A stretch of DNA of 64,000 bases from Dolichospermum sp. DET69. GTDB taxonomy: Bacteria > Cyanobacteriota > Cyanobacteriia > Cyanobacteriales > Nostocaceae. The translations under genes and the position numbers were made by a program. Positions 35,776 through 44,861 of the stretch are shown piece after piece. The notes below the pieces were generated by a model that saw nothing but the letters and a program-made list of their open reading frames with translations, did no database searches and was not told where the DNA came from. The stretch's first letter is position 1. Each line of letters opens with the position of its first letter. The stretch lies in assembly GCA_017355425.1 (NCBI GenBank), contig CP070233.1:660501-724500 (forward strand), in the 5' to 3' direction.

Positions 35776-36684
35776 ATGAGAGAAAAAATTGCCGCTTTAA
35801 CACAAAATTTGGCTCGTACCATCGTTGGGAAACATGAAGCCATTCGGTTAGTGATAGTAGCCTTACTTGGTGGTGGTCATGCTTTATTAGAAGATGTCCC
35901 CGGTGTTGGTAAAACCCTCCTAGCCAAATCTTTAGCTCGTTCTGTAGATGGTAAATTTCAACGCTTACAATGTACCCCTGACTTACTCCCTACAGATATC
36001 ACTGGTACAAATATTTGGAATCCTAAAAGCGGCGAATTTAGCTTTATGGCTGGTCCCATATTTGCTAACGTGCTATTAGCTGACGAAATTAACCGCGCTA
36101 CACCCCGTACCCAGTCAGCTTTGCTAGAAGTGATGGAAGAACACCAGGTAACAGTTGATGGTGTTTCTCGTCCAGTTCCGCAGCCGTTCTTTGTGATTGC
36201 TACCCAAAACCCCATTGAGTACCAAGGAACGTTTCCCCTCCCAGAAGCACAAATGGACAGATTTATGCTGTCTTTAAGTTTGGGCTATCCTTCGGAATCG
36301 GAAGAATTGCAAATGCTGCAAAATCTGCAAGCAGGTTTAAAAGTTGCTGATTTACAACCTTGTATTACGTTAGAAGAAGTCCAGGGATTACGTCAAGCTT
36401 GTTCTCAAGTCAAGATAGAAGCGTCTTTGCAACAATATATTTTGGAATTGGTGCGGACTACTAGAAACGATGAAGAAATCACTCTTGGTGTGAGTCCTCG
36501 TGGTAGTGTCTCTTTACAAAAAGCTGCCCAAGCCTTGGCTTTTATCTTAGGTAGAGAATACGTTCTTCCTGATGATATCAAGTTTCTTGCACCGCACGTT
36601 CTTTGTCATCGTCTCATTCCTAGAGGGGGAAGAAATGCCAAAACTATAGTTGAACGCTTATTGCGATCTGTGCCTATTCCTTAA
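35776..36684 (+). CDS. MoxR-family AAA+ ATPase
   Basis: 302 residues. Walker A EDVPGVGKTLLAKSLA, Walker B VLLADEINRATPRTQSALLE, sensor 1 FFVIATQNPIEYQGTFPLPE and sensor 2/arginine region LGVSPRGSVSLQKAAQA. MoxR proteins work as chaperone-like partners of VWA-domain proteins in metal insertion or assembly. No VWA gene is next to it in this window, so its partner is unknown. Confidence 0.9.
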   Translation: MREKIAALTQNLARTIVGKHEAIRLVIVALLGGGHALLEDVPGVGKTLLAKSLARSVDGKFQRLQCTPDLLPTDITGTNIWNPKSGEFSFMAGPIFANVLLADEINRATPRTQSALLEVMEEHQVTVDGVSRPVPQPFFVIATQNPIEYQGTFPLPEAQMDRFMLSLSLGYPSESEELQMLQNLQAGLKVADLQPCITLEEVQGLRQACSQVKIEASLQQYILELVRTTRNDEEITLGVSPRGSVSLQKAAQALAFILGREYVLPDDIKFLAPHVLCHRLIPRGGRNAKTIVERLLRSVPIP

Positions 36685-36799
36685 TATGAAATATTACGGG
36701 AGGTAGAACCTCCCAAAAGGTATTTCTAGTTTGAAATTATCTATGAACGATGGTTATAGTAAAATTTACTGTAGAATATAAAAAAATAACGTTGTAATT

Positions 36800-38212
36800 A
36801 TGCAGAAAATCATTATTAAAAACTTCGGTGCAATTAAATATGCAGAAATTGAAATCAAGAAAACATTAGTCTTGATTGGTGAACAAGCTAGTGGTAAAAG
36901 CACTATTGCCAAACTAATTTATTTTTTTAAAACAATAAAAGATGATTTATTTAGTCAAATATACCGAGATAAAAATCATAGTAATCTTGAACCTTATTCT
37001 GATATAGTTTATCCCACAAGACAAAAATTTCAAAATTTCTTTGGCTCTACATCTCGATTTTCTGATTTTGAAATCATATTTTATTATAGTATCGAGAAAG
37101 ATAAATTTCTCAAATTAACTATTGATGAGAATAAAACACTGAGGACTAATTTTAGTCCGAATCTTTTAAATAATGATAATTTTAAAACTTCTGCAAGTAG
37201 TATTAAACGACGTATACAGCAACGTTTAAATGAAAATAATATTCGTGGACAATTACAATTATTTGATGAAGAAGAGAAAATTAGATATGCTCAACAACTT
37301 TATACATTATTAAATGAATCATTTGAAAGTAATCAGACAAATTCATTATTTATAATTGCGGGAAGAAATGCAACATTAAGTTATTCTGATTTGTTTGAAA
37401 AATATTTATTTGCAAGTATTTCAGAGGACGATAGAAATGAAATTTCTGAAAGAAACAAACGTAAAATACAAACAATAGATGAAACATTAATGTTACAATT
37501 CATGAAAAATGTTGTTAATACAAAAGACACATTTAAAAAATTTGGAAACTTTGAAGGACTAATTGACGACAACGCAGAAAATAAAGCAAAATTATATCTA
37601 ATCAAAAATAGAATCAATGAAATACTAAAAGGTGAATATATTATTGATTTTGATGGAAGTGAAAAAATCATGTTGAATACTGAAGCAGAAGAGTATGTTT
37701 ATCTTGCTAATGCTTCATCAGGACAGCAAGAGTCCATAAGGATTTTACAAGATATTTTCCTTAATATCCTTGATAATGCAAAAGTATTAAGAATATTAGA
37801 AGAACCAGAAGCACATTTATTCCCTATTGCTCAAAAGCAACTGATTGAGTTATTATCTTTAATGGTAAATCAAAATGATGATAATCAACTCATTATTACT
37901 ACCCATAGTCCTTATGTACTTACAGTTTTCAATAATCTCTTATTTGCAAACAGAGTAGTAGAAAAAAATCCCTCAGCAGAATCTGAAGTAACAGAAATAA
38001 TTCCTCAAGATTGTTGGTTAAGTGCTAAGGATTTTTCAGCTTATTCATTAGGTAATCAATCTGTTGCTGAGAATACAAATTATTGCGAACCCATTTTTAA
38101 TACCGAAAAAGGTACTATTAAACAAAATTATTTGGATACTGTTTCCGAAATTTTGGGTGGTGATTTTCAGGCTTTGTACAGTATTCACGCTAAAACTTTT
38201 GCAAGAAGATGA
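36800..38212 (+). CDS. OLD/SMC-like AAA ATPase, first gene of a two-gene unit
   Basis: 470 residues. Begins MQKIIIKNFGAIKYAEIEIK with Walker A LIGEQASGKSTIAKLI (about 26-41); an ABC-type signature ASSGQQESIRIL lies near 304, Walker B LRILEEPEAHLFP near 330 and the switch His in IITTHSPYVLTV near 368. The 250-residue insert between Walker A and the signature is the coiled-coil/lid of OLD-like ATPases. No TOPRIM domain follows, unlike true OLD. The stop overlaps the start of the next gene (ATGA). Very AT-rich codons compared with neighbours, suggesting acquisition. Such ATPases are common in phage-defence systems paired with a nuclease (for example Septu, PARIS); this pairing matches neither exactly. 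Confidence 0.85.
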   Translation: MQKIIIKNFGAIKYAEIEIKKTLVLIGEQASGKSTIAKLIYFFKTIKDDLFSQIYRDKNHSNLEPYSDIVYPTRQKFQNFFGSTSRFSDFEIIFYYSIEKDKFLKLTIDENKTLRTNFSPNLLNNDNFKTSASSIKRRIQQRLNENNIRGQLQLFDEEEKIRYAQQLYTLLNESFESNQTNSLFIIAGRNATLSYSDLFEKYLFASISEDDRNEISERNKRKIQTIDETLMLQFMKNVVNTKDTFKKFGNFEGLIDDNAENKAKLYLIKNRINEILKGEYIIDFDGSEKIMLNTEAEEYVYLANASSGQQESIRILQDIFLNILDNAKVLRILEEPEAHLFPIAQKQLIELLSLMVNQNDDNQLIITTHSPYVLTVFNNLLFANRVVEKNPSAESEVTEIIPQDCWLSAKDFSAYSLGNQSVAENTNYCEPIFNTEKGTIKQNYLDTVSEILGGDFQALYSIHAKTFARR

Positions 38213-38805
38213 GCAAATTTGACGATATCAAAGAACATTTATCAAATGCTTTCCCTAAATTCTCTGATGTTCTACAAATTGAATTGAGATCAGAATTTTC
38301 AGTAACAGATGATGGAGGACAATCTTTTATTATTCTTAGTATTCAATTTGAGAATAATACATTTACTATTATGATGAATGGTGTTGACACTGTTAAAAAC
38401 GGATTTGATAGTACGAAACTATTTAATGTCAGCAATTCTGTAATGGTTGGCTTTATTCCTATTGACGGAAAAAAGGGACTTTTAGGATTTGGTGTTTCTC
38501 ATTGTGATTTCGTATTTTTTGATGAGAATGATTTTTGTTTTGTAGAGTTTAAATTAAATGCAAGTAGCAGAGAAGAAAGGGCTATATCTAAAAATAGAGA
38601 AAAAGCTATTGAGCAATTAATTAACACTATTAGTTTGTTTGATTTTAAATTAAATAGAAACTATGCAGAGTTAAATTTAGAAGCTTATGTTTGTACTCCT
38701 GAGTTTTATCCAAGATTCAATGCAAGTTGGCAAGAATTGGCAGAAAATTTTCTAGAAGAAAATTGTATTCCACTTTTTGAAAGTAATGATAAAACCTGTA
38801 AGTGA
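38209..38805 (+). CDS. Partner protein with a PD-(D/E)XK-like nuclease motif
   Basis: 198 residues, not recognised as a named family. SHCDFVFFDENDFCFVEFKL has Asp100, Glu113 and Lys115 spaced as D-x12-ExK on two strands, followed by the helix REERAISKNREKAIEQLINT with a Gln (136), as in RecB-like PD-(D/E)XK folds. The N-terminal half is beta-rich (FIILSIQFENNTFTIMMNG). It overlaps the ATPase gene by 4 bp, indicating coupled translation and likely complex formation. AT-rich like the ATPase gene. Nuclease activity is inferred from the motif only; no HNH or TOPRIM motif is present. Confidence 0.65.
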   Translation: MSKFDDIKEHLSNAFPKFSDVLQIELRSEFSVTDDGGQSFIILSIQFENNTFTIMMNGVDTVKNGFDSTKLFNVSNSVMVGFIPIDGKKGLLGFGVSHCDFVFFDENDFCFVEFKLNASSREERAISKNREKAIEQLINTISLFDFKLNRNYAELNLEAYVCTPEFYPRFNASWQELAENFLEENCIPLFESNDKTCK

Positions 38806-39012
38806 ATAAATCTCTTTAGCTACTATTTTTTTGTAGCGTGTAGGGTTTAGATTCCTTTTGTTGAGTTTTTCCGCAAGCCCTCCTTACCTTTGTCTATTAG
38901 CTAACAGAAATACCCACGATATTTTGTTATAAATAATTTTACTAAGTCGTATTATCAACGCGTAAAGATTCCCAAGGTGTTATCTACCAAAAACACTATC
39001 TTGAGGAAATAT

Positions 39013-39270
39013 ATGCGCTATCAAATCTATGGCAAAAAACGTAAATTTTCTATAATACCTGCTATTAGATTTGTCAGCGTTACGTTTTTTTTTGGAACTT
39101 TAATCTTTTGTGGTTTCTCTACAGGTTCATTCATGATCTCGTATGTTACATCCAGCTTAAACATTATTCAGCCTACATCAATGACTGGTATTAAAGACCA
39201 GGAAAAGTGTGAGGAAAAAAATATAGTTTGGCGTGATCATAAATGTTGGGATTATGAACATAACCCCTGA
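39013..39270 (+). CDS. Small membrane protein of unknown function
   Basis: 85 residues from ATG 39013, which has GAGG seven bases upstream; the frame is open from a GTG at 38977. One membrane segment (FVSVTFFFGTLIFCGFSTGS) and a short tail with two Cys (DQEKCEEKNIVWRDHKCWDY), possibly outside the membrane and disulfide-linked. Not recognised. Confidence 0.55.
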   Translation: MRYQIYGKKRKFSIIPAIRFVSVTFFFGTLIFCGFSTGSFMISYVTSSLNIIQPTSMTGIKDQEKCEEKNIVWRDHKCWDYEHNP

Positions 39271-39282
39271 TTTTAAATGATT

Positions 39283-39789
39283 TTAATTGACGCTTTTCCG
39301 TGGTGGAGAAGTTACCGCTGCTGGTTTGGCAATTTCTTGCTTGTAAAAACGAACTACCTTCTGCACATAGTCAGCAGTAAAGCCTTGATCGCAGCCCGTA
39401 TAATTACCAGTCATCCACCAACAAGCGACACCACGGACAGCACTATTTTCATTATTTTTCGTGGCTACAAATTGCTTATTTAACTCTCGGTTCATAATGC
39501 AGGAAATAACTTGACGGGCTACTTGAGGATCATTTTCAAACTGAGTTGGTGTTAATTCTTTCTTCAGACAAGTTTTTGTCCAACCTTTGAGAGTTTCTGG
39601 TTTAACTTGCCATTCACTATAATATCCATCGTTGCGCTTTTTTGTTTGCGGTGCAGCTAGTCGCAAAGCTTCCACCATTGCGGCAACTTGGGTATCAGAA
39701 ACAGGCTGTTTTGCTTGTGCCAAGGATGGTAAAATTCCTAAGCTGATAATAATGCCGCTAAATATGAATGCTATAGGGTTTTTCTTCAT
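39283..39789 (-). CDS. Secreted protein of unknown function, four cysteines
   Basis: 168 residues. Clear signal peptide (AFIFSGIIISLGILPSLAQA) then a mature domain with WTKTCLKKELTPTQF, VARQVISCIMNRELNKQF and VACWWMTGNYTGCDQGF. The four Cys could form two disulfides. Resembles unnamed exported proteins common in cyanobacteria; no enzyme motif seen. Confidence 0.7.
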   Translation of the reverse strand: MKKNPIAFIFSGIIISLGILPSLAQAKQPVSDTQVAAMVEALRLAAPQTKKRNDGYYSEWQVKPETLKGWTKTCLKKELTPTQFENDPQVARQVISCIMNRELNKQFVATKNNENSAVRGVACWWMTGNYTGCDQGFTADYVQKVVRFYKQEIAKPAAVTSPPRKSVN

Positions 39790-39875
39790 GATTTTAAAAT
39801 TATTGGAAATTATTTAAAAAACTTATTTTAGCATACTATATATAACTAATATTTAATTTAAAAAATATACCGGAA

Positions 39876-39892
39876 GGTGGGCAATGCCCACC
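39876..39892. repeat. GGTGGGCAATGCCCACC palindrome
   Basis: A 17-base palindrome in the gap between two minus-strand genes. Similar motifs: 9006-9023 and 52818-52835. Confidence 0.65.
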
Positions 39893-39916
39893 CTACATTG
39901 CGAAATTATCTTATAT

Positions 39917-41284
39917 TTAAGAACAAACTAAATCTTCGATAGCTCTGGCTTGAGTTGGTAATGCGTCCGTTAAAACCTCACTCCCTGATTCCGTCACCAA
40001 TATATCATCTTCAATGCGAATTCCCCGCACATCTGCAAATTGTGCTAACCGTTCCCAATTAACTAGATATTGATATTGATTACGAGTTTTGGGATCATTT
40101 AAAATTGCTGGAACTTGATAAAATCCCGGTTCAATTGTTACTAACATTCCCGCACGTAAAGGACGATTTAACCGCAAATAACTTAAACCAAAGCGACTAC
40201 TTCTATTTCTTCCCTCATCATACCCAGCTATATCTCCCAAATCTTCCATATCATGAACATCTAAACCTAAAAGATGTCCAATTCCGTGGGGAAAAAATAA
40301 AGCATGAAGATCCATTTTTACCAAATCTTCTGGTTTACCTTGCAAAATTCCTAAATCTACCAAACCTTGGGCAATAATAGTTGCTGCTAACAGATGAATT
40401 TCTGCATATTCCACACCAGGAGCTATATTTTGAATACAAGCATCATGGGCAGCTAAAACAATATCATAAATATCTCTTTGAGTAGATGAAAACTTACCAG
40501 AAACAGGCCATGTACGAGTAATATCAGCAGCCCAACCTGTTTGGGTTTCTGCACCCACATCAGCTAAAAGTAAATCCCCTGGTTGCAGAGAGTGGTAATA
40601 ATGATTATTGTGTAAAACTTCGCCATGTACTGTAACAATACTGGTATAAGCAGTAGTCATATTCTGACCCATAATTACTGCTTCCATTGCAGCGCAGACT
40701 TCAGATTCTAGTTTAGCTGAAGGTGTTGCAGCCATTCCTCTCTGATGTGCTGTCACACTCACAGCCGTCGCTTTACGTAATTCTATCAATGCTGCTGCGT
40801 CGTGAGTAAGACGGAGAGAAACAATGGCTTTTGCTAGTTCTAAATCAATACCTTCTAGGGGATTTTTCGGTGAAATCGATCTATTTAAAAGTTTTGTTTG
40901 CTGTGTCCAAGTATTTGCATCTTGTACTGGCAAACTTGCCACATTTTCTAAGTAACTTGCTAATTCTGCCATTGGTTTGGCTGCATCTGCGCCTATTTTA
41001 GTGGCGATTTCCGCACGGTTCGGGGTTTCTCCATGCCAGAGGGCGCTACTGGGGTGAGGGTCATCTATAAAGAGTTGTAGCTTGCCACTTTCTAGGCGAA
41101 TGGCAGCGTTTTCCAAGGGAATGCCCGCGAAATAAAGGAAATGGCTATTGGCACGGTAGGGGAAGGTATTGGCAGGGAAGTTGCGGGGACTGCTACCACC
41201 AGACCAAAGAACAGCGGGAAAATTAATGATTTTGGCTAGTTTTTGGCGACGGTTGAGGAGGATTTCTGGGAGGGTTGTGTGCAT
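39917..41284 (-). CDS. pepP: Xaa-Pro aminopeptidase (aminopeptidase P, M24 family)
   Basis: 455 residues. The N-terminal half is the creatinase-like domain with FPYRANSHFLYFAGIPLENA. Metal ligands of the pita-bread fold: Asp pair in LLADVGAETQTGWAADITRT, His in FFPHGIGHLLGLDVHDMED, Glu in VTIEPGFYQVP and Glu in IRIEDDILVTESG, so two-metal peptidase activity is expected. It removes N-terminal residues before proline. Length is typical. Confidence 0.92.
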   Translation of the reverse strand: MHTTLPEILLNRRQKLAKIINFPAVLWSGGSSPRNFPANTFPYRANSHFLYFAGIPLENAAIRLESGKLQLFIDDPHPSSALWHGETPNRAEIATKIGADAAKPMAELASYLENVASLPVQDANTWTQQTKLLNRSISPKNPLEGIDLELAKAIVSLRLTHDAAALIELRKATAVSVTAHQRGMAATPSAKLESEVCAAMEAVIMGQNMTTAYTSIVTVHGEVLHNNHYYHSLQPGDLLLADVGAETQTGWAADITRTWPVSGKFSSTQRDIYDIVLAAHDACIQNIAPGVEYAEIHLLAATIIAQGLVDLGILQGKPEDLVKMDLHALFFPHGIGHLLGLDVHDMEDLGDIAGYDEGRNRSSRFGLSYLRLNRPLRAGMLVTIEPGFYQVPAILNDPKTRNQYQYLVNWERLAQFADVRGIRIEDDILVTESGSEVLTDALPTQARAIEDLVCS

Positions 41285-41313
41285 AGCAGGGCGGAAGTCA
41301 AACTGTTTGTAAA

Positions 41314-41541
41314 TTATGTCATTATTTCAAAAGCATGAACTTCTAAAACAGAACCAATCATTGCTGCGGTCATGAGATCTTCGCGGACTTTTCCGGTAAT
41401 TTTGGCTTTTTGTCCTGATTTTAGTAAGTTTTTATCGGTGCTTTTCGGTATTTCATAAGTAACACCATCTTCTGTGACAAATGCCCAAGCTCCAAGGCCA
41501 ATATTTCGACGTTCGATAGTACCGGTAACTGTAATATTCAT
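41314..41541 (-). CDS. Small OB-like protein of unknown function
   Basis: 75 residues: MNITVTGTIERRNIGLGAWA, FVTEDGVTYEIPKSTDKNLL, KSGQKAKITGKVREDLMTAA. Alternating strands and the GKV segment suggest a small OB-fold barrel. Located 30 bp upstream of pepP on the same strand, possibly cotranscribed. Confidence 0.65.
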   Translation of the reverse strand: MNITVTGTIERRNIGLGAWAFVTEDGVTYEIPKSTDKNLLKSGQKAKITGKVREDLMTAAMIGSVLEVHAFEIMT

Positions 41542-41844
41542 GATAATTAAGTTTTGTAAATTTATTTGCAGTTAAAAATAACCCAGGTAGATCATATTCA
41601 AAAATATCATAAAAAAAATAGTTGAAAAAATCAAGCTCTGAAATGGACTTTTTTCGTCGTCTTATTGAGAATTTTCAGCAAATTATTGAGAATTTAGGGT
41701 ACTAGAACTTTTTTACTAAAATTATATCGAAAAATCTTATTGCTTCTGGCATCTTATATTTAGAAAAATTATCTGTATTTATCTGCGTTTAATTCTGGGA
41801 AAATTGTAGAGATAATTCATCAATTACCCCCACACAATAGGTTT
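41542..41844. other. Gene-free gap
   Basis: 303 bp, very AT-rich, no gene, repeat or clear hairpin recognised; presumably the promoter of the small gene at 41314-41541 and the 3' end region of the subtilase. Confidence 0.5.
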
Positions 41845-43677
41845 TTACTCCTTCTTCAACGCTAAACGGGCAAGTCCGTAACACAGTACAGCATTGCTAA
41901 ACAGGAAAATTCGCGCTAGGTTACTATTTCCTAAACCCCAAACAGCAGGATCATAAATACCACTAACTGTGAGGAATGCTGTCATTCCTAAAGTTGCACC
42001 AATAGCAAACCATTTGCCGGTGGGATGTCCTAAAAATAAGGCTATTAACGCTAGAGGAATTAAGACACTGGCAAAAAGAGGATTTAGTGCGTCTGTTCCT
42101 TGTAAAGTGTTGCCTAATTCGGGAATAGAACTACCTAAAACCCGGAACGGCCATTGGGGAAGATCATAGATATAAAATCCTTTGAGGAAAAATAAGCCCG
42201 AACTACCGAAAATTAAGCCGCCAGATAATGACCAACTCCAAGCGAAGGGGAAGTAAACCCGTAAAAACCAAGCTAGGAGATATGAACCTACTACCATGAA
42301 GATTTTAGGCACTAATGCGATCGCACCGCCATCTATCCAAAAGCCAGGATTCAGATAGCCCTGTTCTCGCAACCACCGGAAAAAGTCGGGAACACTAATT
42401 ATGCCGTCGCTGGCTAATTTAGCTGCGGCTGCGGCGTTGAGTTGTCCAGCCCCATAATAGTTCAAACCATCATCTTGAATAACTCTGGCTGACTGTTGGA
42501 GAACCTGTAAAATTTCTTCGGGTTCTTTGATTCCCAAGGCTTTGATTAATGCCGCTACACCCGCAACGTGGGGAGAAGCCATACTTGTGCCTTGCAGTCC
42601 CAGAAATACGCCTTCACCTTGTTCATTGATGGTTTCTTGGAGAATTGTCCCAGTTTCACTACCACCAGGAGCAGAAATATCTACACCTGCACCATAGTTA
42701 GAATAGGATGCTCTTTCACCGTCAGGACCAAAGGCAGAAACGCCGATAACATGAGCATAACGAGCCGGATAACTTACACCATTAGTATTTTCATTTCCTG
42801 CGGCAGCGATGATAGTTACACCTTTTTTATAGGCATAATTAACGGCATCTTCCATGAGTTGGCTTTCTCCACCACCACCTAAGCTCATGTTGATGATATC
42901 TGCGCCATTATCAGCCGCAAATTTGATGGCTTCGGCTATATCGGCTACTGTTCCTGCACCGTCGGCATTTAAGACCTTTAAGGGCATGAGAGTAGCTTCA
43001 TAAGCGACTCCGGCGACACCATAGGCGTTATTGGTGGCTTGGGCGACTGTACCGGCGACATGAGTTCCATGGCCATTGTCGTCTTTGGCTGCTTCTGTGT
43101 CGTTAACAAAATCGTAGCCTTTGACAAATTTGGTTTCATATAAATCACGGACTTTGGTAATACCAGTATCAATCACCGCAACGGTAATTCCACTACCTTT
43201 ACTGCGTGTCCATGCCGCTTCTATGCCGATTTTATGTAAGTTCCACTGCTTGCTGTAATACTGGTCGTTGGGACCGATTAAGGAAGCAGTTGGTTCTTCG
43301 TTTTGAGGTGCTAATAGTTCTCCTAACCAAGTAACTTCCCCTTGGGGTACGGTTTTATAAATGTAATTAGGTTCTATAAATTCGGTAACTTTGGCAAAGG
43401 GAGATTTTCTTAACTCTTTCAGCCTTTGGCGATCGCCTTTGATAACATAGACATGATCTACCGCTGAATATTTATTATCCAGTTGGGGTGTAACATGATA
43501 TTGCCCAGCGATCGCTTGTAAATCTTTCTCAATCACACTTTCGGCAATATCTTCCCGAAAATCTAGCAAAATTGTCTCAAACTCACCTTTTGTTGCTAGT
43601 CCCTGAAAATTCAGAAATCCAAATACAGCAGCAGTCAGTCCAATCACAAACAAGCACAATAATATAAGTTTTTTCAT
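41845..43677 (-). CDS. Subtilisin-like serine protease with C-terminal membrane region
   Basis: 610 residues from ATG 43677 (MKKLILLCLFVIGLTAAVFG, a signal or anchor). A prodomain is followed by the S8 catalytic domain: Asp in VAVIDTGITK, His in DNGHGTHVAGTVAQ, Ser in LQGTSMASPHVAGVAALI, oxyanion region IIAAAGNENTN. After the catalytic domain come about four to five hydrophobic segments (PKIFMVVGSYLLAWFLRVYF; GGLIFGSSGLFFLKGFYIYD; ASVLIPLALIALFLGHPTGK), unusual for a subtilase and suggesting membrane anchoring. The isrB element is inserted within about 60 bp upstream of the start, so its native promoter is displaced. Confidence 0.9.
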   Translation of the reverse strand: MKKLILLCLFVIGLTAAVFGFLNFQGLATKGEFETILLDFREDIAESVIEKDLQAIAGQYHVTPQLDNKYSAVDHVYVIKGDRQRLKELRKSPFAKVTEFIEPNYIYKTVPQGEVTWLGELLAPQNEEPTASLIGPNDQYYSKQWNLHKIGIEAAWTRSKGSGITVAVIDTGITKVRDLYETKFVKGYDFVNDTEAAKDDNGHGTHVAGTVAQATNNAYGVAGVAYEATLMPLKVLNADGAGTVADIAEAIKFAADNGADIINMSLGGGGESQLMEDAVNYAYKKGVTIIAAAGNENTNGVSYPARYAHVIGVSAFGPDGERASYSNYGAGVDISAPGGSETGTILQETINEQGEGVFLGLQGTSMASPHVAGVAALIKALGIKEPEEILQVLQQSARVIQDDGLNYYGAGQLNAAAAAKLASDGIISVPDFFRWLREQGYLNPGFWIDGGAIALVPKIFMVVGSYLLAWFLRVYFPFAWSWSLSGGLIFGSSGLFFLKGFYIYDLPQWPFRVLGSSIPELGNTLQGTDALNPLFASVLIPLALIALFLGHPTGKWFAIGATLGMTAFLTVSGIYDPAVWGLGNSNLARIFLFSNAVLCYGLARLALKKE

Positions 43678-43740
43678 CTTGTTTTCCGCGAGATACCCCA
43701 TCCTCAGCGAAGCAGGGTGGGGAGGGATAGTGCGTTTAAT

Positions 43741-44854
43741 TTAATGGCTCGATGCCGTTAGATTAAACATTCTCCGAGTTGACAACACGATTAAACCCGT
43801 GTTTCGCTTAATCAATCGGACTTTTTTAGCTGTACATTGTCCTAATCGTTTCCAGTTGGAATCACTAACTGAAACTTGTTTTTCCGTGTCTCCACTAACC
43901 CAACCAAAAAATGTTTTTTGGCCTTGGGTAGCTTCCACAAAATCGCCTTTTCTAAATCCATGCCTCGTAGTAGTTCCACCATATTTACGTCTATTCCCAC
44001 ATGAAGAGAAAACCATTAAATGTAGTTGCCTACGACTAATTGGAGGACGACGCAAAATAGTAAATTGCGACCCAGTAATAGTGACGTTACCTATCCAAGA
44101 CGCACCATGAGTTTTTGTTCCTTCCCATATTTTGTATTCAACAAACTGTGAACAAGCTAAAGTAACTGCATCAACCGCATGAGTTTCTGGAATTTGTAGA
44201 GACTTATCGGATTTTTCTTTGTATAAACCCAAGTATTTACGAAGATTCGATGTTTCCCATCCTTTCCTTAATTCTACTTTTGCTAGTTCAGATAATCGAT
44301 CAATTTGATATCTTTGACCTACCATTACTGGACTAAAACTCTTGTTTCCTCTTGCCTCAACCTCTTCAATGACAATTGTTTTTACTGGGTAGATTTCACA
44401 CAATAAAATTATTACTCTATATTCTAGGTCTTTGTTAGCTCGAATGCTTGGAGGAAGTTTAGAACCCCGACGATTATCAAATCTAACTTGACGATGGCTA
44501 CGTTTACTGAATGATAATTTCCGATTAATTCGTCTACCACGTCTTCCACGTCTCATGATAGCTCTTTGCTCCATTCTGTCTTTGACTGTTTTAAATGGAA
44601 GAACTAGGTGCAACATTTGTAGTGTGTATTTTTCTGATTGAACTGCTATACCAGAAAACATTTTTCCTTTCTTCTAATCCAATGACGATTTCTTGAGCTT
44701 TTGTGTTAGATGGTTCAGCTATTAACTGGACATAAAAAATACCTAACTTATTAAATTTACCAATTGCAATACCAGTTTTAATCCAACGTCTAGCGCGACT
44801 AGGTTTTGTTGGCATTAATGGAACATTATCTACTGAAATTACGGGTACTCGCAT
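43741..44854 (-). pseudogene. isrB: IsrB (RuvC-only IscB relative), frameshifted
   Basis: Start MRVPVISVDNVPLMPTKPSR then ARRWIKTGIAIGKFNKLGIF is the PLMP/RRXRR domain. The frame breaks near 44672 in GAAAGGAAAAATG: one extra base, in the A run, separates EIVIGLEERK from MFSGIAVQSEKYTLQ. The second frame has the bridge helix (RRGRRGRRINRK), RuvC-II (TIVIEEVEARG) and RuvC-III (PETHAVDAVTLA), then a C-terminal barrel (RHGFRKGDFVEATQ). There is no HNH between RuvC-II and -III, which defines IsrB. The RuvC-I position reads GLEER where relatives have G-(I/L)-DPG, so the catalytic Asp is also lost. Ends at 43741. Confidence 0.82.
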
Positions 44855-44861
44855 AAAGAGA

